Source: Actinomycetota bacterium
GTDB lineage: Bacteria > Actinomycetota > Geothermincolia > Geothermincolales > RBG-13-55-18
Assembly: GCA_003598015.1 (NCBI GenBank)
Contig: QZKE01000093.1
Span: forward strand, 1-38,972
Direction of reading: 5' to 3'
DNA: 38,972 bases
Of the stretch, positions 16,375-26,300 are shown piece after piece. The translations under genes were made by a program, and so were the position numbers. The notes beneath the pieces are model-generated. The model saw only the letters and a list, made by a program, of their open reading frames with translations, was not told the DNA's origin and made no database searches. Numbering within the stretch: the first letter of the stretch is position 1; each line of letters starts with the position of its first letter.

Positions 16375-16653
16375 TTACCATATGGCATTCAGGATGAGAA
16401 GCGAGGGCACGCACATGGCCAGCGCGATGATTCCCAGAACCAGGCCCGCCACGGCCATCCTTCTGCTGTCACGGAGCTGCGGATGCCTTCTGATCCTGCC
16501 CAGGCCGGCCACGGCAAGGACGATGGCGGGGACGGTGAGCAGGAGCTCCGCGAAGGGTACGGCCACCGCTACGATGCCCAGGACCATGGCGGTGAAGCAG
16601 AGGCGGTCGCGCTTCGCCGTTTGTGCACCCGCCGGGGTTTCATTAAATTCCAT
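16375..16653 (-). CDS. Small two-helix membrane protein (DUF4190-like)
   Basis: The 92-residue protein starts at the ATG at 16653, giving a short polar N-terminus. Two hydrophobic segments (about 20-45 and 65-90) flank a basic loop with GLGRIRRHPQLRDSRRMAVAG. This is the DUF4190 pattern: two helices with a G-R-I...G motif between. The function of the family is unknown. The gene starts 31 bp after the stop of the selenoprotein gene on the same strand and is probably co-transcribed with it. Confidence 0.75.
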   Translation of the reverse strand: MEFNETPAGAQTAKRDRLCFTAMVLGIVAVAVPFAELLLTVPAIVLAVAGLGRIRRHPQLRDSRRMAVAGLVLGIIALAMCVPSLLILNAIW

Positions 16654-16684
16654 CAATCCATCATTACCCGTGGCGCGCGACACC

Positions 16685-17155
16685 TCAATCCGCCGCGCCC
16701 AAGAGATCCGCCGCCATCCTCGCGGCCTCCTCGGTGTAACGCCGGCATCGCTGTGAGAGCTCGTTCTCCTTGTAGAAGGCCTGCCCCTCGGGGGTATCAA
16801 GATCGCATCCCAGGAGCTCCCCGCAGTTGACGGTGCCGAAACGCTCCGTGAAGGCGGACAGCAACTTCCTCACCGCCGCGTAGTCCGCGTCGCGGGGCGC
16901 ATCGGGGGCGTCCCTGCCCAGGACCACGTTCAGGGCCATCACGGCCCCGCTCACCGCCCCGCACATGCCGCCCGAGCGCGCCAGGCCGCCGCAGAATCCC
17001 GTGGCGATGCGGGGCACGAGGTCGCACGCGATCCCCCTGTCCTCGCACACGGCGAGCAGGATAGCCTCCGCTCACCCATAACCGGAGGCAAAGAGCTCCC
17101 CGCTGCGGTCAGCCACCTTTCCGCTGCTTTTTCCCACCACGTCACCCCCGCTCAT
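16685..17155 (-). CDS. C-GCAxxG-C-C family selenoprotein (in-frame UGA = Sec28)
   Basis: The reading frame from ATG 17155 (preceded by GGAGCAGAG) to 16685 encodes 156 residues with a single in-frame TGA at codon 28 (17074-17072). The context is LFASGYG-U-AEAILLAV. In this redox-protein family the segment reads ...GYNC(A/S)xAVL..., so the UGA sits exactly on the conserved first cysteine. Downstream the family pattern continues unbroken: ATGFCGGLARSGGMCGAVSG (Cys55, Cys65), then Cys111, Cys117 and Cys137. A hairpin of bacterial SECIS shape follows the UGA (see separate entry). The products are small cysteine-rich redox proteins of unclear role, and selenocysteine forms are known in the family. 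Reading the TGA as a stop would leave a 27-residue peptide and a headless family domain. A decayed gene is the alternative, but the intact frame and SECIS argue against it. Confidence 0.87.
17036..17071 (-). promoter_or_regulatory. Bacterial SECIS hairpin of the C-GCAxxG-C-C selenoprotein
   Basis: On the minus strand CCTG-CTCGC (17060-17052) pairs with GCGAG-(GA)-CAGG (17046-17036). This gives a 9-bp stem with a 2-nt bulge and the 5-nt loop CGTGT. The loop begins 20 nt after the UGA and has G in its second position. Spacing, stem and loop guanine fit the SelB-binding bSECIS model. Confidence 0.8.
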
Positions 17156-17273
17156 CTCTGCTCCGCTACACGCCCGCCACGTTTCAGGATACTCCTCCCG
17201 GCTATTAACCTACCCTATTTGTATTACATCGACATGCAAGAAAACACCTCTCCCTCGAACCATTGGCGGGAGG

Positions 17274-17303
17274 ATAAAGGGCGGAGGTGGATGCCCTCCG
17301 CCC
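17274..17303 (-). terminator. Intrinsic terminator after the large secreted protein gene
   Basis: GGGCGGAGG (17279-17287) pairs perfectly with CCTCCGCCC (17295-17303) around a 7-nt loop. On the minus strand the stem is followed by TTTAT. It lies 23 bp beyond the stop codon at 17326. Confidence 0.8.
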
Positions 17304-17325
17304 CGTCATGCGCCGCAAAATGGAT

Positions 17326-20300
17326 CTAAGGGTTGAACGTATACCCGGAGAGTGTGTCGCCCGACGGGCAGGAGCCGCGGTAGACAGAATACATGGGGCG
17401 CTCCACCACCACCGGCCGGTCGCTCATCACCTCGCAGGAGACGTCGTGCCCCGGCCCCACCACGTCGTTCACCCTCACCGTGACCCGCGTTCCCGGCGGA
17501 ACGCACACGGCGTGCGCGCGCTGCGAGGCGTCCTCGAGCATGAAGCGCAGCTCCACCTGCGCCGCTTCCTCCCCCGGGTTCATGAGGCAGATCCACTCCT
17601 CGAAACCCTCCCGGGTGCAGCCTTCCGCCAGGTACCACGAGGAGCCCGGCCTGCACACCCCCATGGCGTTGGAGCCTTCGTCGATGGTCGAGTTGTAAAG
17701 GAAGTACATGGGCCTCTCGACCACTATGGGCAGATGCGAGGATATGTAGGCGGAGACGTCGTGCTGCCTCGCCACGTCGTTGTTGACGTTCACCGTGAAG
17801 CGGGAGCGCGGCGCCAGGCCATACTCGCGTTCGATGCGCCCACCGTCCTCCATGACGTAGACGATCCTGGCGGCCGTGGCCTCGTCGTTGGGGTTCTGCA
17901 GGCATATCCACTGGTTGAACCCGGTGCGGGTGCAACCCTCCGCGAAGTACCACTCCGTCTCCGGTTGTGCCGCTCCCATGACGTTGTGGCCGCCGTCCCA
18001 CATGCCCTGGTAGAGGAAGTACACGGGACGCTCGGCCACGATGGGCACATCGGAGGTAACGCGCATGGAGACGTCGCGGTCCGGCCCCACCTCGCCGTTG
18101 ACCAGCACCGTCCCCCTGCTCCACGCGGACACGCGGTAGCTGCGCTCCAGGGACGCCCCGTTCTCCAGCATGTATTCAACCTTCACCGTGGCCTCACGCC
18201 CTTCCGGATTCTGCAGGCAGAGCCAGGTCTCGAAGCCGGAGCGGGTGCAGCCCTCGGCGAAATACCAGCCGGTGCGCGGGAAGTGCGCGCCCTGGGCGGT
18301 ATGGCATCCCTGCCAGTGATGGGCGGCCGTCCCCTGGTAGTCGAAGTACATGGGGCGCTCCGAGACGATGGGCCTGGAGGAGGTGACCTGGATGGAGACG
18401 TCCTTGTCCGCCCCCACGTCGTTGTTGACGTAGATGGTATTGCGGGAGTGGGGCGGCAGGGCATAGGTGCGCGTGGAGGCCGACCCCTGGCCCTGGCCCA
18501 GGTAGTAATTGACGGTTACGGACGCCGCCTCGTCCCCGGGATTCTGCAGGCACAGCCAGGTATCGAAGCCGGAGCGGGTGCAGCCCTCGGCGAAGTTGTT
18601 GGTCTCGGATATGTTGTTGCCCACGTATACGGTCACCTCGCCGGACGCGTTCACCTCCGCCTGGTTGCCCGCCGCGTCCCAGGCCTCGACGCGGATGGCA
18701 TGATAGCCGTTCTTCATGGTGGAGGTGTCCCAGGACGCCATCCAGGGGGCGGAGGTCCTCTCGTCCACCAGAACCCCGTCCACGTAGAAAGCCGCCCTGC
18801 CTACCTTGAGGTTGTCCCGGATGTCCGCCTTGAGGGTGGCCATGCCGCGCAGCCAGTGCTCGCCGGTGGGCTCGACCACGGTCACGCCGGGCGGGGTGAC
18901 GTCCTTGTAGAAGAGCACCGCGGGCGTGATGTATGACCTCCCCGCCGCGTCCCTTATCTCCGCCTGCAGGGGATGCTGCCCGTCCACCAGCCCCGCTATG
19001 TCCAGCACGGCCTGCGGTTCCGGTCCACTCGCAACAGGCATTCCGTCCACCAGCCAGGTCAGCGAGGCGACTCCCGAGCCCCCGTCAGAGCAGCTGGCCT
19101 CAACCTGCATGCTCCTCTGGTGATAATCATCCGCAGCGGGTGTGGTTACCTCCCCCGCCGGGTCCGTGAAGTCCGCCTGGTAGGAGAAGGTTTGCGGCGC
19201 CGAGGTATTGCCGGCGTTGTCCTCGGCGTAGTAGTGGATGTCGTGTGTCCCCTCGAGGAGGGCGAAGGGCATGGAGTAGACGGTCCAGTCCGCCGCGCCG
19301 TCGTACTTGTAGTAGGTGGCCTTGACGCCGGAGACCTGGTCCTGGGCCACCACGGACGGCCCCACGCTGGGCTGGTTGATATACCAGCCGTTGTCCCCGT
19401 CGGGGGCGGAGATCTGCAGGTCCACATTGACGGGCGCGGTGCGGTCCACGACCACCCCGGTGAGGATGTTCTCCGACACCCTCTCGGCGGTGTCCCTCAC
19501 CACCACCCTGAAGTCGTAGGACCCCTCCGCTATGGTACTTGCGGGGAAGGTCCTGCTCCAGGGGGCGTCCGCGCACCCGGTCCCACCCTGGCCCGCAGGC
19601 CACCCTATCCAGGTGCCGGAGCCGGACGGCTTGTAGTAGAACTCGGCGTAGTGGATGCCGCCGTCGTACCTCTGGTCCGCGTAGGGCCCCAGGATGAAGC
19701 CATCGGTGCGGTTGAAATCGTCCGACGCGGTGGCCGTGAGGTTGAAGTCCGTGCTGTGGTAGGTGCCCGGGTCGTTTATGGTGACGTTAGGATCGGTAGT
19801 GTCCTCGCGCTTGGTGTGTACGTTGATGTTTGACCCCCAGCTGCACTCGACGGCGTAGAAGCGCGCGCCGTCGGAGCAGCAGTCAATGCAGCCGCAGGCA
19901 TCTAAAGGCATCTGGTCGTAGAAGAGGTTGTCGATATGCCTCCACGAACCCTCCACACCTGATTCGGTATTAATATGCGCAGCTCCCTCGTTGCCCAGGC
20001 CTCCCGCCGACTGGCGGTAGACGACCAGGAGGTCGTTCCCATGAGATGTAATCTGTGGATAGGTATGTTCTGCAGCTTGTGGGCAAAGCTGTTTGCCCTT
20101 TTCAGTCCAGTTGTTGTCATAGAATCTAGAATAATAGATTGTGTGTGTTGAGGAACCTGTGTTGAGCCCATCCGCCACCACCATCTTCCTACGGTCGCCC
20201 CCCTCCCAGAAGACGGCCACCTCGGGCCAGGACATGTCCGTTCCCGGAGACGGACCTTCAGGAACGAGATTCGGAGTGATATTCCAGTTGGTCCCCCCGT

Positions 20301-21024
20301 TGTTCGTCCAGGCCTCGTAGATGGGGTGGGGGCTGGAGTTGCCGTACTGGTAGTAGACGTTGGCGAACTGCGCCCCCGCCGACTCGATGCAGGGCAGGGA
20401 GGCGGCGATGCCGTCGGAGCTGTTGGAGACGCAGGAGAGGTGCTCCATGTTCAGGCCCAGGTCGAAGCGGCGGTAGTAGACCTCGTTGCGGCCCCCGTAG
20501 TCGGAGACGTAAGCGCAGTGGATCTTGCCCCCGGAGATGTCCACGTGGGCCTCGTAGTTGTTCCAGCCCTCGTTGTAGTCCCACCACTTGGTCCAGTTGG
20601 TGCCCCAGTCGGGGGAGACGGCCACCACCGTGGCCCACTTCCCGATGCCCATGACCTCCTTCCAGGAGACGGCGACATAGGTGCCCTCGGCGTCGATGTA
20701 GGGGTCGCAGGCGGCGTTGGGCCCCCAGGCGTCCAGGTTGCCGGCCTCCGCCCAGGCCAGGGTGCCGGTGTCGGAGCACTTCCAGAAGTTCACGTTGCCG
20801 TTGCCGGGGGCCTCGGCGGCCAGGTAGAGGTAGGAGTCCCCCCTGGCCATCTGGGCGTGGTAGCCGTAGTAGGCGTTGGGGGGGATGGACTCGGCGGTCC
20901 AGCCCTCGAATCCCGTCCCCGCCGGGGGATAGGAGGCGGCGGGCTGCACGCCCACCAGGGGCAGCGCCAGCGCCAGGGCCAGGATGAAGAGAAGATAGAT
21001 GGTCAGCCTTCTTTTCGCGGTCAT
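17326..21024 (-). CDS. Large secreted protein: sialidase-like propeller, Ig-like domains, four 'WYFAEG' repeats
   Basis: The product is 1232 residues from ATG 21024 (AGAGGTGATTCTA upstream; a GTG nine bases earlier is too close to the ribosome-binding site). After a signal peptide (about 5-30), residues about 30-400 resemble a BNR/sialidase-type propeller without a clear Asp-box series. Bacterial Ig-like domains follow (about 410-800), with recurrent phrases such as DTTDPNVTI, VVVDRTAPVNVD, YYAEDNAGNTS and VTPPGVTVVEP. Residues about 815-1232 hold four repeats of about 100 residues starting near-identically to WYFAEGCTRSGFETWLCLQN and ending IVxERPMYFxY. They are relatives of the repeats in the protein at 13496-15973, with a conserved Cys pair. 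A surface or matrix protein is likely; any enzymatic role is unproven. It lies 12 bp after the preceding small repeat gene, in one operon. Confidence 0.85.
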   Translation of the reverse strand: MTAKRRLTIYLLFILALALALPLVGVQPAASYPPAGTGFEGWTAESIPPNAYYGYHAQMARGDSYLYLAAEAPGNGNVNFWKCSDTGTLAWAEAGNLDAWGPNAACDPYIDAEGTYVAVSWKEVMGIGKWATVVAVSPDWGTNWTKWWDYNEGWNNYEAHVDISGGKIHCAYVSDYGGRNEVYYRRFDLGLNMEHLSCVSNSSDGIAASLPCIESAGAQFANVYYQYGNSSPHPIYEAWTNNGGTNWNITPNLVPEGPSPGTDMSWPEVAVFWEGGDRRKMVVADGLNTGSSTHTIYYSRFYDNNWTEKGKQLCPQAAEHTYPQITSHGNDLLVVYRQSAGGLGNEGAAHINTESGVEGSWRHIDNLFYDQMPLDACGCIDCCSDGARFYAVECSWGSNINVHTKREDTTDPNVTINDPGTYHSTDFNLTATASDDFNRTDGFILGPYADQRYDGGIHYAEFYYKPSGSGTWIGWPAGQGGTGCADAPWSRTFPASTIAEGSYDFRVVVRDTAERVSENILTGVVVDRTAPVNVDLQISAPDGDNGWYINQPSVGPSVVAQDQVSGVKATYYKYDGAADWTVYSMPFALLEGTHDIHYYAEDNAGNTSAPQTFSYQADFTDPAGEVTTPAADDYHQRSMQVEASCSDGGSGVASLTWLVDGMPVASGPEPQAVLDIAGLVDGQHPLQAEIRDAAGRSYITPAVLFYKDVTPPGVTVVEPTGEHWLRGMATLKADIRDNLKVGRAAFYVDGVLVDERTSAPWMASWDTSTMKNGYHAIRVEAWDAAGNQAEVNASGEVTVYVGNNISETNNFAEGCTRSGFDTWLCLQNPGDEAASVTVNYYLGQGQGSASTRTYALPPHSRNTIYVNNDVGADKDVSIQVTSSRPIVSERPMYFDYQGTAAHHWQGCHTAQGAHFPRTGWYFAEGCTRSGFETWLCLQNPEGREATVKVEYMLENGASLERSYRVSAWSRGTVLVNGEVGPDRDVSMRVTSDVPIVAERPVYFLYQGMWDGGHNVMGAAQPETEWYFAEGCTRTGFNQWICLQNPNDEATAARIVYVMEDGGRIEREYGLAPRSRFTVNVNNDVARQHDVSAYISSHLPIVVERPMYFLYNSTIDEGSNAMGVCRPGSSWYLAEGCTREGFEEWICLMNPGEEAAQVELRFMLEDASQRAHAVCVPPGTRVTVRVNDVVGPGHDVSCEVMSDRPVVVERPMYSVYRGSCPSGDTLSGYTFNP

Positions 21025-21036
21025 TAGAATCACCTC

Positions 21037-21546
21037 TTACTCGGTCGCGCCCTCCTGGTAGCCCCAGGACTGGCTGCCTCCGGTTATCTGGCCCTTGTAG
21101 TTGAAGTAAAGGGCGCGCTCGCAGAGGAAGGGGTAGGTATTGCTATATACGACTATCGATACGTCTCCCGAGTAGCCATAGTAGGCGGCTGCATCGTTTA
21201 TGTTTATGGATGCTCGCTGGCCAGGTAGAAGAGGAGGCGAGTATGCCTCTCCTATAAGCCCTCCGTTTGAATACATTGTTATTCCAGGCTGGACCACTAT
21301 TCCGCTCCCTCCTTGATTTTCAGGGGGATTGTACAGAAGTATCCATTCCTCGAACCCCGGGCCGGTATACCCCTCAGCGAAGTACCACGTCTTCGCGCCC
21401 ACACCCGCGGCACCGTAGGCCTCGGCGGTGTCGCTGTCGAATACGCCCCACAGGGCCAGGCCCCCCAGGACGCTGCCCGCTACGAGCAGGCAGGATATAA
21501 CGCCGGCGGCGAAGACCTTCCATGGATTCAGCACGACCACTTTCAT
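21037..21546 (-). CDS. Membrane-anchored single 'WYFAEG' repeat protein
   Basis: The 169-residue protein starts at an ATG after AAAGGAGAGGAAG. An N-terminal hydrophobic helix (about 11-34) serves as signal anchor. The rest is one surface-repeat unit beginning KTWYFAEGYTGPGFEEWILL and ending FLCERALYFNYKG, the same module present in four copies in the next gene downstream. It may be a minimal or ancestral version, or a subunit that assembles with the large protein. The two genes are separated by only 12 bp and are surely co-transcribed. Confidence 0.8.
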   Translation of the reverse strand: MKVVVLNPWKVFAAGVISCLLVAGSVLGGLALWGVFDSDTAEAYGAAGVGAKTWYFAEGYTGPGFEEWILLYNPPENQGGSGIVVQPGITMYSNGGLIGEAYSPPLLPGQRASININDAAAYYGYSGDVSIVVYSNTYPFLCERALYFNYKGQITGGSQSWGYQEGATE

Positions 21547-21611
21547 CTTCCTCTCCTTTCCCGATTATTCCCAGGTTTTGCCATCTAGCCAGATAAACCG
21601 CCTGAATATCT

Positions 21612-23090
21612 CTAATAGAGGGTCACGTAACGCGTCGTAGACGAGGTGTGCCCGCCATCGTCGCTCACCGTGAGGGTGATGGGGATGGTGGCGGGGATGA
21701 CGTTGCTCTCGCAGACATGGTACCGGCTCATCCCGCTTCCCCCGCAGCTCCAGGCATAGGAGACGATGCAGCCGTCGGGGTCGTAACTGGCGGAAGCATC
21801 CAGGTAGACGCGCAGGGGAGACTGCCCCTCTCCCGGAGACACGGAGAAAGAGGCGACGGGTGCTGCCGGGCTGGGATCGGCGGGCGGAGCGGCTGGGGGT
21901 GCGGTCCCTGTCGCGCTTTCCTCCCCTCCATCCACGGCGGAACGGTCGGCCTCCGCACCGTCACGGTCTCCGGTAACGTCTACATGCGAGGCCTCCATGA
22001 CCTCTCCCTGCGGCGAGAGATCCGCCGCGGACACACCGGTGTGGGGCGGCCTGTCCCTCGCCTGCAGCGCACCCTCCAGGGCTGCGTCGTCGCCCGCGAC
22101 GGAGCGCCCTCCCCGTCCCAGGGCGGGTGCCTTCTCCACCTCACCCGCGATGAACAGGGCGAGGGTGACGCCGCCGGCGAGGACCAGGAGCAATGCCAGT
22201 GCAAGGGCTGTCCATACCCCCCGCTTCCTCCCCTTCCCCCCGCCTCTCGCGGAAAGAGAACCGGCCGCTGCAGGCAGCGTAGGGCCATCGCCTTCTTTCC
22301 CCGCGCGTAAGCCCGCCAGGGAGGCGGCTTGCATGCCCGGGCATCCCCCGGCCGCCTCTCTCTCCTCCACGAGCTCGCGCCTTACGGCGGCAACCCGCGT
22401 ACAATCCGCTCCGGTCCCGGCCCCACAGCACCTCTCCGCCAGCCAAAGCACCGCCGGCCCATGGGTAGAAGTGCGCGCATCCGCGGCCTTCTCCGCCAGG
22501 CGCTGGGCGAGCTTTCCCACGGCATAGAGGTCGTCCGCTTCCCCCGGCAGGATCCCATCCATCACCGCGGGGCTGAGATAAAAGAAGTCCGGACTGGAGA
22601 TCAACTCCAGCAGGGGATGGAAGAACTCCTGCCTCAGCGCCGGGTCCTTCAGGGTGATCCCGCGCCCGGGACGGTAGAAGACGTTGCGGGCGTCGATGAA
22701 GAGGTGGAGGAAACCCGCTTCGTGCAGTCCCTCGAGTATCGTCAGCACGTGCTCGCATATATCGAGGATCTCCCGGCAGGTAAGCGGCGCTCCCATGCGC
22801 AGGTAGTTATCGAGTGACGGCTCCCCCAGTTCCGGAAAGGCCAGGTAATATGCCGCCTCCTCCTCCAGGAGGCCTCCCTCGAGGGGCATGAGCAAACCGG
22901 CGATGTCCGCCTCCCGCGCGAGGTTGATGGTCTTGAGGTAGTCCAGGCCGAGGTCCTCCAGTTTGTCGCTCACCTTGACCACGGCTCTCTGCCCCAGCAG
23001 TATGTCCTCGACGATGTGGGTGTAGGCCACGCCGTTGCTGCCCCGCGTTTTGAGTAAGGCGAACTTCTCGGCGATTATCTCCGCGCCCAT
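21612..23090 (-). CDS. Membrane pseudokinase with extracellular PKD domain
   Basis: The 492-residue protein has an N-terminal protein-kinase-like domain (about 1-240), one membrane helix (about 292-314), a Pro/Ala-rich spacer and a C-terminal PKD-like domain (about 410-492) with YDPDGCIVSYAWSC. The kinase fold retains the beta-3 Lys39 (RAVVKV). The catalytic-loop HRDxxxxN is degenerate: HLFIDARN at 129-136 keeps His and Asn, but the HRD Asp position is Phe131. DFG is replaced by DPA (149-151). Phosphotransfer is therefore unlikely, and a pseudokinase scaffold or sensor is the better reading. It lies directly upstream of the 'WYFAEG' repeat genes (65-bp gap) and may couple surface binding to signalling. 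Confidence 0.75.
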   Translation of the reverse strand: MGAEIIAEKFALLKTRGSNGVAYTHIVEDILLGQRAVVKVSDKLEDLGLDYLKTINLAREADIAGLLMPLEGGLLEEEAAYYLAFPELGEPSLDNYLRMGAPLTCREILDICEHVLTILEGLHEAGFLHLFIDARNVFYRPGRGITLKDPALRQEFFHPLLELISSPDFFYLSPAVMDGILPGEADDLYAVGKLAQRLAEKAADARTSTHGPAVLWLAERCCGAGTGADCTRVAAVRRELVEEREAAGGCPGMQAASLAGLRAGKEGDGPTLPAAAGSLSARGGGKGRKRGVWTALALALLLVLAGGVTLALFIAGEVEKAPALGRGGRSVAGDDAALEGALQARDRPPHTGVSAADLSPQGEVMEASHVDVTGDRDGAEADRSAVDGGEESATGTAPPAAPPADPSPAAPVASFSVSPGEGQSPLRVYLDASASYDPDGCIVSYAWSCGGSGMSRYHVCESNVIPATIPITLTVSDDGGHTSSTTRYVTLY

Positions 23091-23329
23091 ATGCCCCCTA
23101 TCCGTTCACCGGCTCCCGCCCCGGGATGGAGCAGGCGCGAACATAATACATAAATATTATATGTATGTCAATATAGTGAAGTTATATTAGTTTAGATAAT
23201 ATCTACCGGGGGTCAAGCAGAGCGTGCAGTAATAATAACACCGGCGGAGCGAGAATGGCACGCATCGTGCCGCGAGGCATGGCGACGCCGCAAATCGAGT
23301 GCCGCTTCCCCGGTCCGCCTTCCGCGCTC
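23091..23329. promoter_or_regulatory. AT-rich intergenic region upstream of the pseudokinase operon
   Basis: The region 23140-23205 is strikingly AT-rich against its GC-rich surroundings. It contains an imperfect palindrome with ATACAT and ATGTAT arms about 23147-23167. It presumably holds the promoter of the minus-strand operon 23090-17326 and possible operator sites. Individual boxes cannot be assigned with confidence. The part nearest 23329 is the 3' side of the sensor-kinase gene; I see no clear terminator there. Confidence 0.4.
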
Positions 23330-26300
23330 TCAGGGGATGGTGAAGCGGAAGATGGAGCCGCCCCCGGGGTTGGGCTCGTACCAGATGCGCCCCCCGTGGG
23401 CCTCCACTATCTCCCGGGCGATATACAGGCCCAGGCCCATGCCGCGGGTGGTGTGGTGCAGGGCGTCCTCCACCTGGTAGAAGCGCTCGAAGATGAGCTC
23501 CCGGTCCCTGTCGGGGATGCCCACCCCGCGGTCGATGACGGAGATGAGGGCCCTGCCGTCACTCTCAGCGGCCGTTATCTCTATGGCGAAATGGGCGGGG
23601 GAATGGGCCACGGCGTTATCGAGGAGGATGACCAGCACCCTCTCCAGCTTCTCTCCGTCCACGTCCCGCGGTGACAGGCCGCCGTCCGCGTCCAGGGTCA
23701 ACTCCTGCGGGCAGCCCTTGTCCTTTATCTCCTTCACCGCCTGTTCCAGCAGGGGCCGCAGGTCCTGCATGCCGCGCTGCATCTTGAAACGGCCCCTCTC
23801 GATGCGGGACGCGTCCAGCAGTTCCTTGATGAGCATGTCCAGCCGGTCCGCTCCCCCGTTGATGATGCCCAGGTATTCCCGCTTCTCGTCATCATCCAGG
23901 CGGTCCCCGTACCTGCTCAGGGTGGTGGCGTAGCCCTTCATGAGGGTGATGGGGTGCCTGAGCTCGTGGCTGGCGACGTCGATGAAGTCTTTCAGGCTCT
24001 GTTCGTAGGCGAGCCTTTCCTCCTCCACCGAGAGAGCCCTCGCCAGCATGCCCATGAACTCCACCTCGTAATGGGAGAACTCCCTGGGCTCGGGGAAGAA
24101 GAGGCACAGGCAGCCGATGGCCTGTTTCTTCTGCCACACGGGATACCCCACGAAGGAACGCGGGCCGTGGCGCACGATGAGGGGATCGCTCTCCCGGTAG
24201 GGGGAAACCTCGAGGTCCTCCACGATCAACGGGCCGGACATGCCCAGGGAGACGACGCGGTGCGCGATGAGGGTCTCGGGGTCGTTGGCCACGAAGAACC
24301 CCTCCTCCCCCGGCGCGGTCGAGAGCACGGTGTACATCCCCTTCTCCAGGCGGCAGTAGGCGGCCAGCTGCCCCTCGAGGACCTCGCGGCAGGTGTCCAC
24401 GATCTTCTCCATGTTCTCGAAGAGGTCCGCCCCCAGGGAGAGGAAGAGGTGGTTTATGGTCTCCAGCCTCCGCAGCATGGCCTTGCGGTCGGTGATGTCG
24501 CGGTAGTTGACGATGACGCCCCTCACGGAGGGATGGTCCAGGTAATTGCTCGCCGTGACCTCCACTTCCCGCCACGATCCGTCCTTGTGCCGTACGTGCA
24601 GCTCCGCCCCCATGGGCTCGCCGGGGCTGGTGGCAAGGCTTGCCAATGCCTGCTGCGTGGCCTCGACCTCCATTTCATCTATGAAAGCGAAACCCGCCTT
24701 GCCCACCACCTCCTCCACCGCGTAGCCCAGGACCCTCTCCACCGAGGGGCTGACATAGGTGACCATGCCCCGGCCGTCCACCACGAGTATGACGTCCGCA
24801 GCCTTTTCGATGAGGAAGCGGAAGCGTTCCTCGCTCTCTTTCAGCTCCTCCTCCATGCGCTTGCGGTCGGAGATGTCGACCATGGTGACCATGTCCGCCG
24901 GCCTTCCCCCGAAGGGCACGGTCTTGGAGAAGATCTCCACCCACTTCTCTTCGCCGGACCTGGTGATTGCGCGCATGCAATAGTTGGCCACGTAGCCGCC
25001 CTCCCCGCGCAGTTTCCTGCGCATCTGATCAAGGACGAAGGGAGCGTCCTCCGGGTGCACGGTCCGGGATATATCCTCCATTTCCCAGGCCAGGATTTCC
25101 TCCGCCGTGTATTCGAAAATCCCGGAGGCAGCCTGGTTGGCGTACCTGATGCCGCCCTCCTGGATGATGAAGATGGCGAGCATGGACTGGTCGGAGAGGA
25201 CCCGGAACTTCTCCTCGCTCTCCCGCAGGGCCAGCTCCGCCTTCTTCTGCGCCGTTATATCGTTGAGAATACCGGTGGTACCGGCGAGCTCGCCGTCCTT
25301 GTACAGCGGTTTGCTGAAGGTCCGGACATGCAGGATGCCGCCGTCCTTGCCGATGGTCCTGAACTCGGCGGGATTCAACACACCGTTGAGCGTTTCCTGG
25401 AAACTTCTGGTCACTTCCTCTATGTCGTCGGGATGGATAAACTCGGCGAAGGACCGCCCCATTACGTCCTCGGGCCTGTATCCCGCCAGCTTCTCGACCA
25501 CCGGGCTGATATAGAGCAGGTTCCCCTGGGTGTCGAGGTTGAAGACCACGTCGTTGAGGTTCTCGACCAGGGAACGATGCTTCTCCTCGCTCTCCCGCAG
25601 GGCTCGTTCCATCGCCCTCTGCATGGTGACGTCGCGGGAATGCACCACCGCCCCGCGCACCGCCGGGTCGTGCAGCAGGTTCTTGCCCACGGCCTCGCAT
25701 ACGCGCCAGGAACCGTCCTTGTGCCTCCAGCGGTATTCGAGAAAGGCTACCTTCCCGGGTTGGTCCACTCCCCCGGCTATCTCCTTCAGCACGCCGGGAA
25801 GGTCGTCGGGGTGCGTGAAATCGAAGGCGCTCCTGCCCAGCAGTTCCTCCGGCTCGTAGCCGAAGACGGCTTTCACGTTAGGGCTTACGAAGCTCATGGT
25901 CCCGTCGGGATCCATGACGGATATCACGCTATAGGAATGCTCGATGAGGGAGCGGTAGTAACGCTCGCTATGCCGCAGTTCCAGCTCGGCCCGCTTGCGC
26001 TCTCCGATGTCCCGCGACACCCCGAGCAACCCGGCGGGGACGCCGCCGGGGCCCTTGAGGATGCGTGCCATGAGCTCCACCCACGTCGTGGAGCCGTCCT
26101 TGCGGTACTGCTCCAGCTCCAGCCTCCACGTCTTATCCAGGTCCAGCTCCCCGGCCAGGAAGGCCTTCCCGGCCTCGTGCATCATCTCCATAGCCTTCTC
26201 CAGGGATGGCGGCGTGACCATTTCCTTAATGGACATGGACATGGTCTCCTCCACGCTGAAACCGCTCTGCGCCTCGACGGAAGGGCTGATATATATCCAG

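Noticed and set aside
16685-17050. Short C-GCAxxG-C-C gene starting at the internal ATG 17050
   Set aside because: It would lack the conserved N-terminal helix and first cysteine; the frame continues upstream through the UGA to a proper start at 17155.
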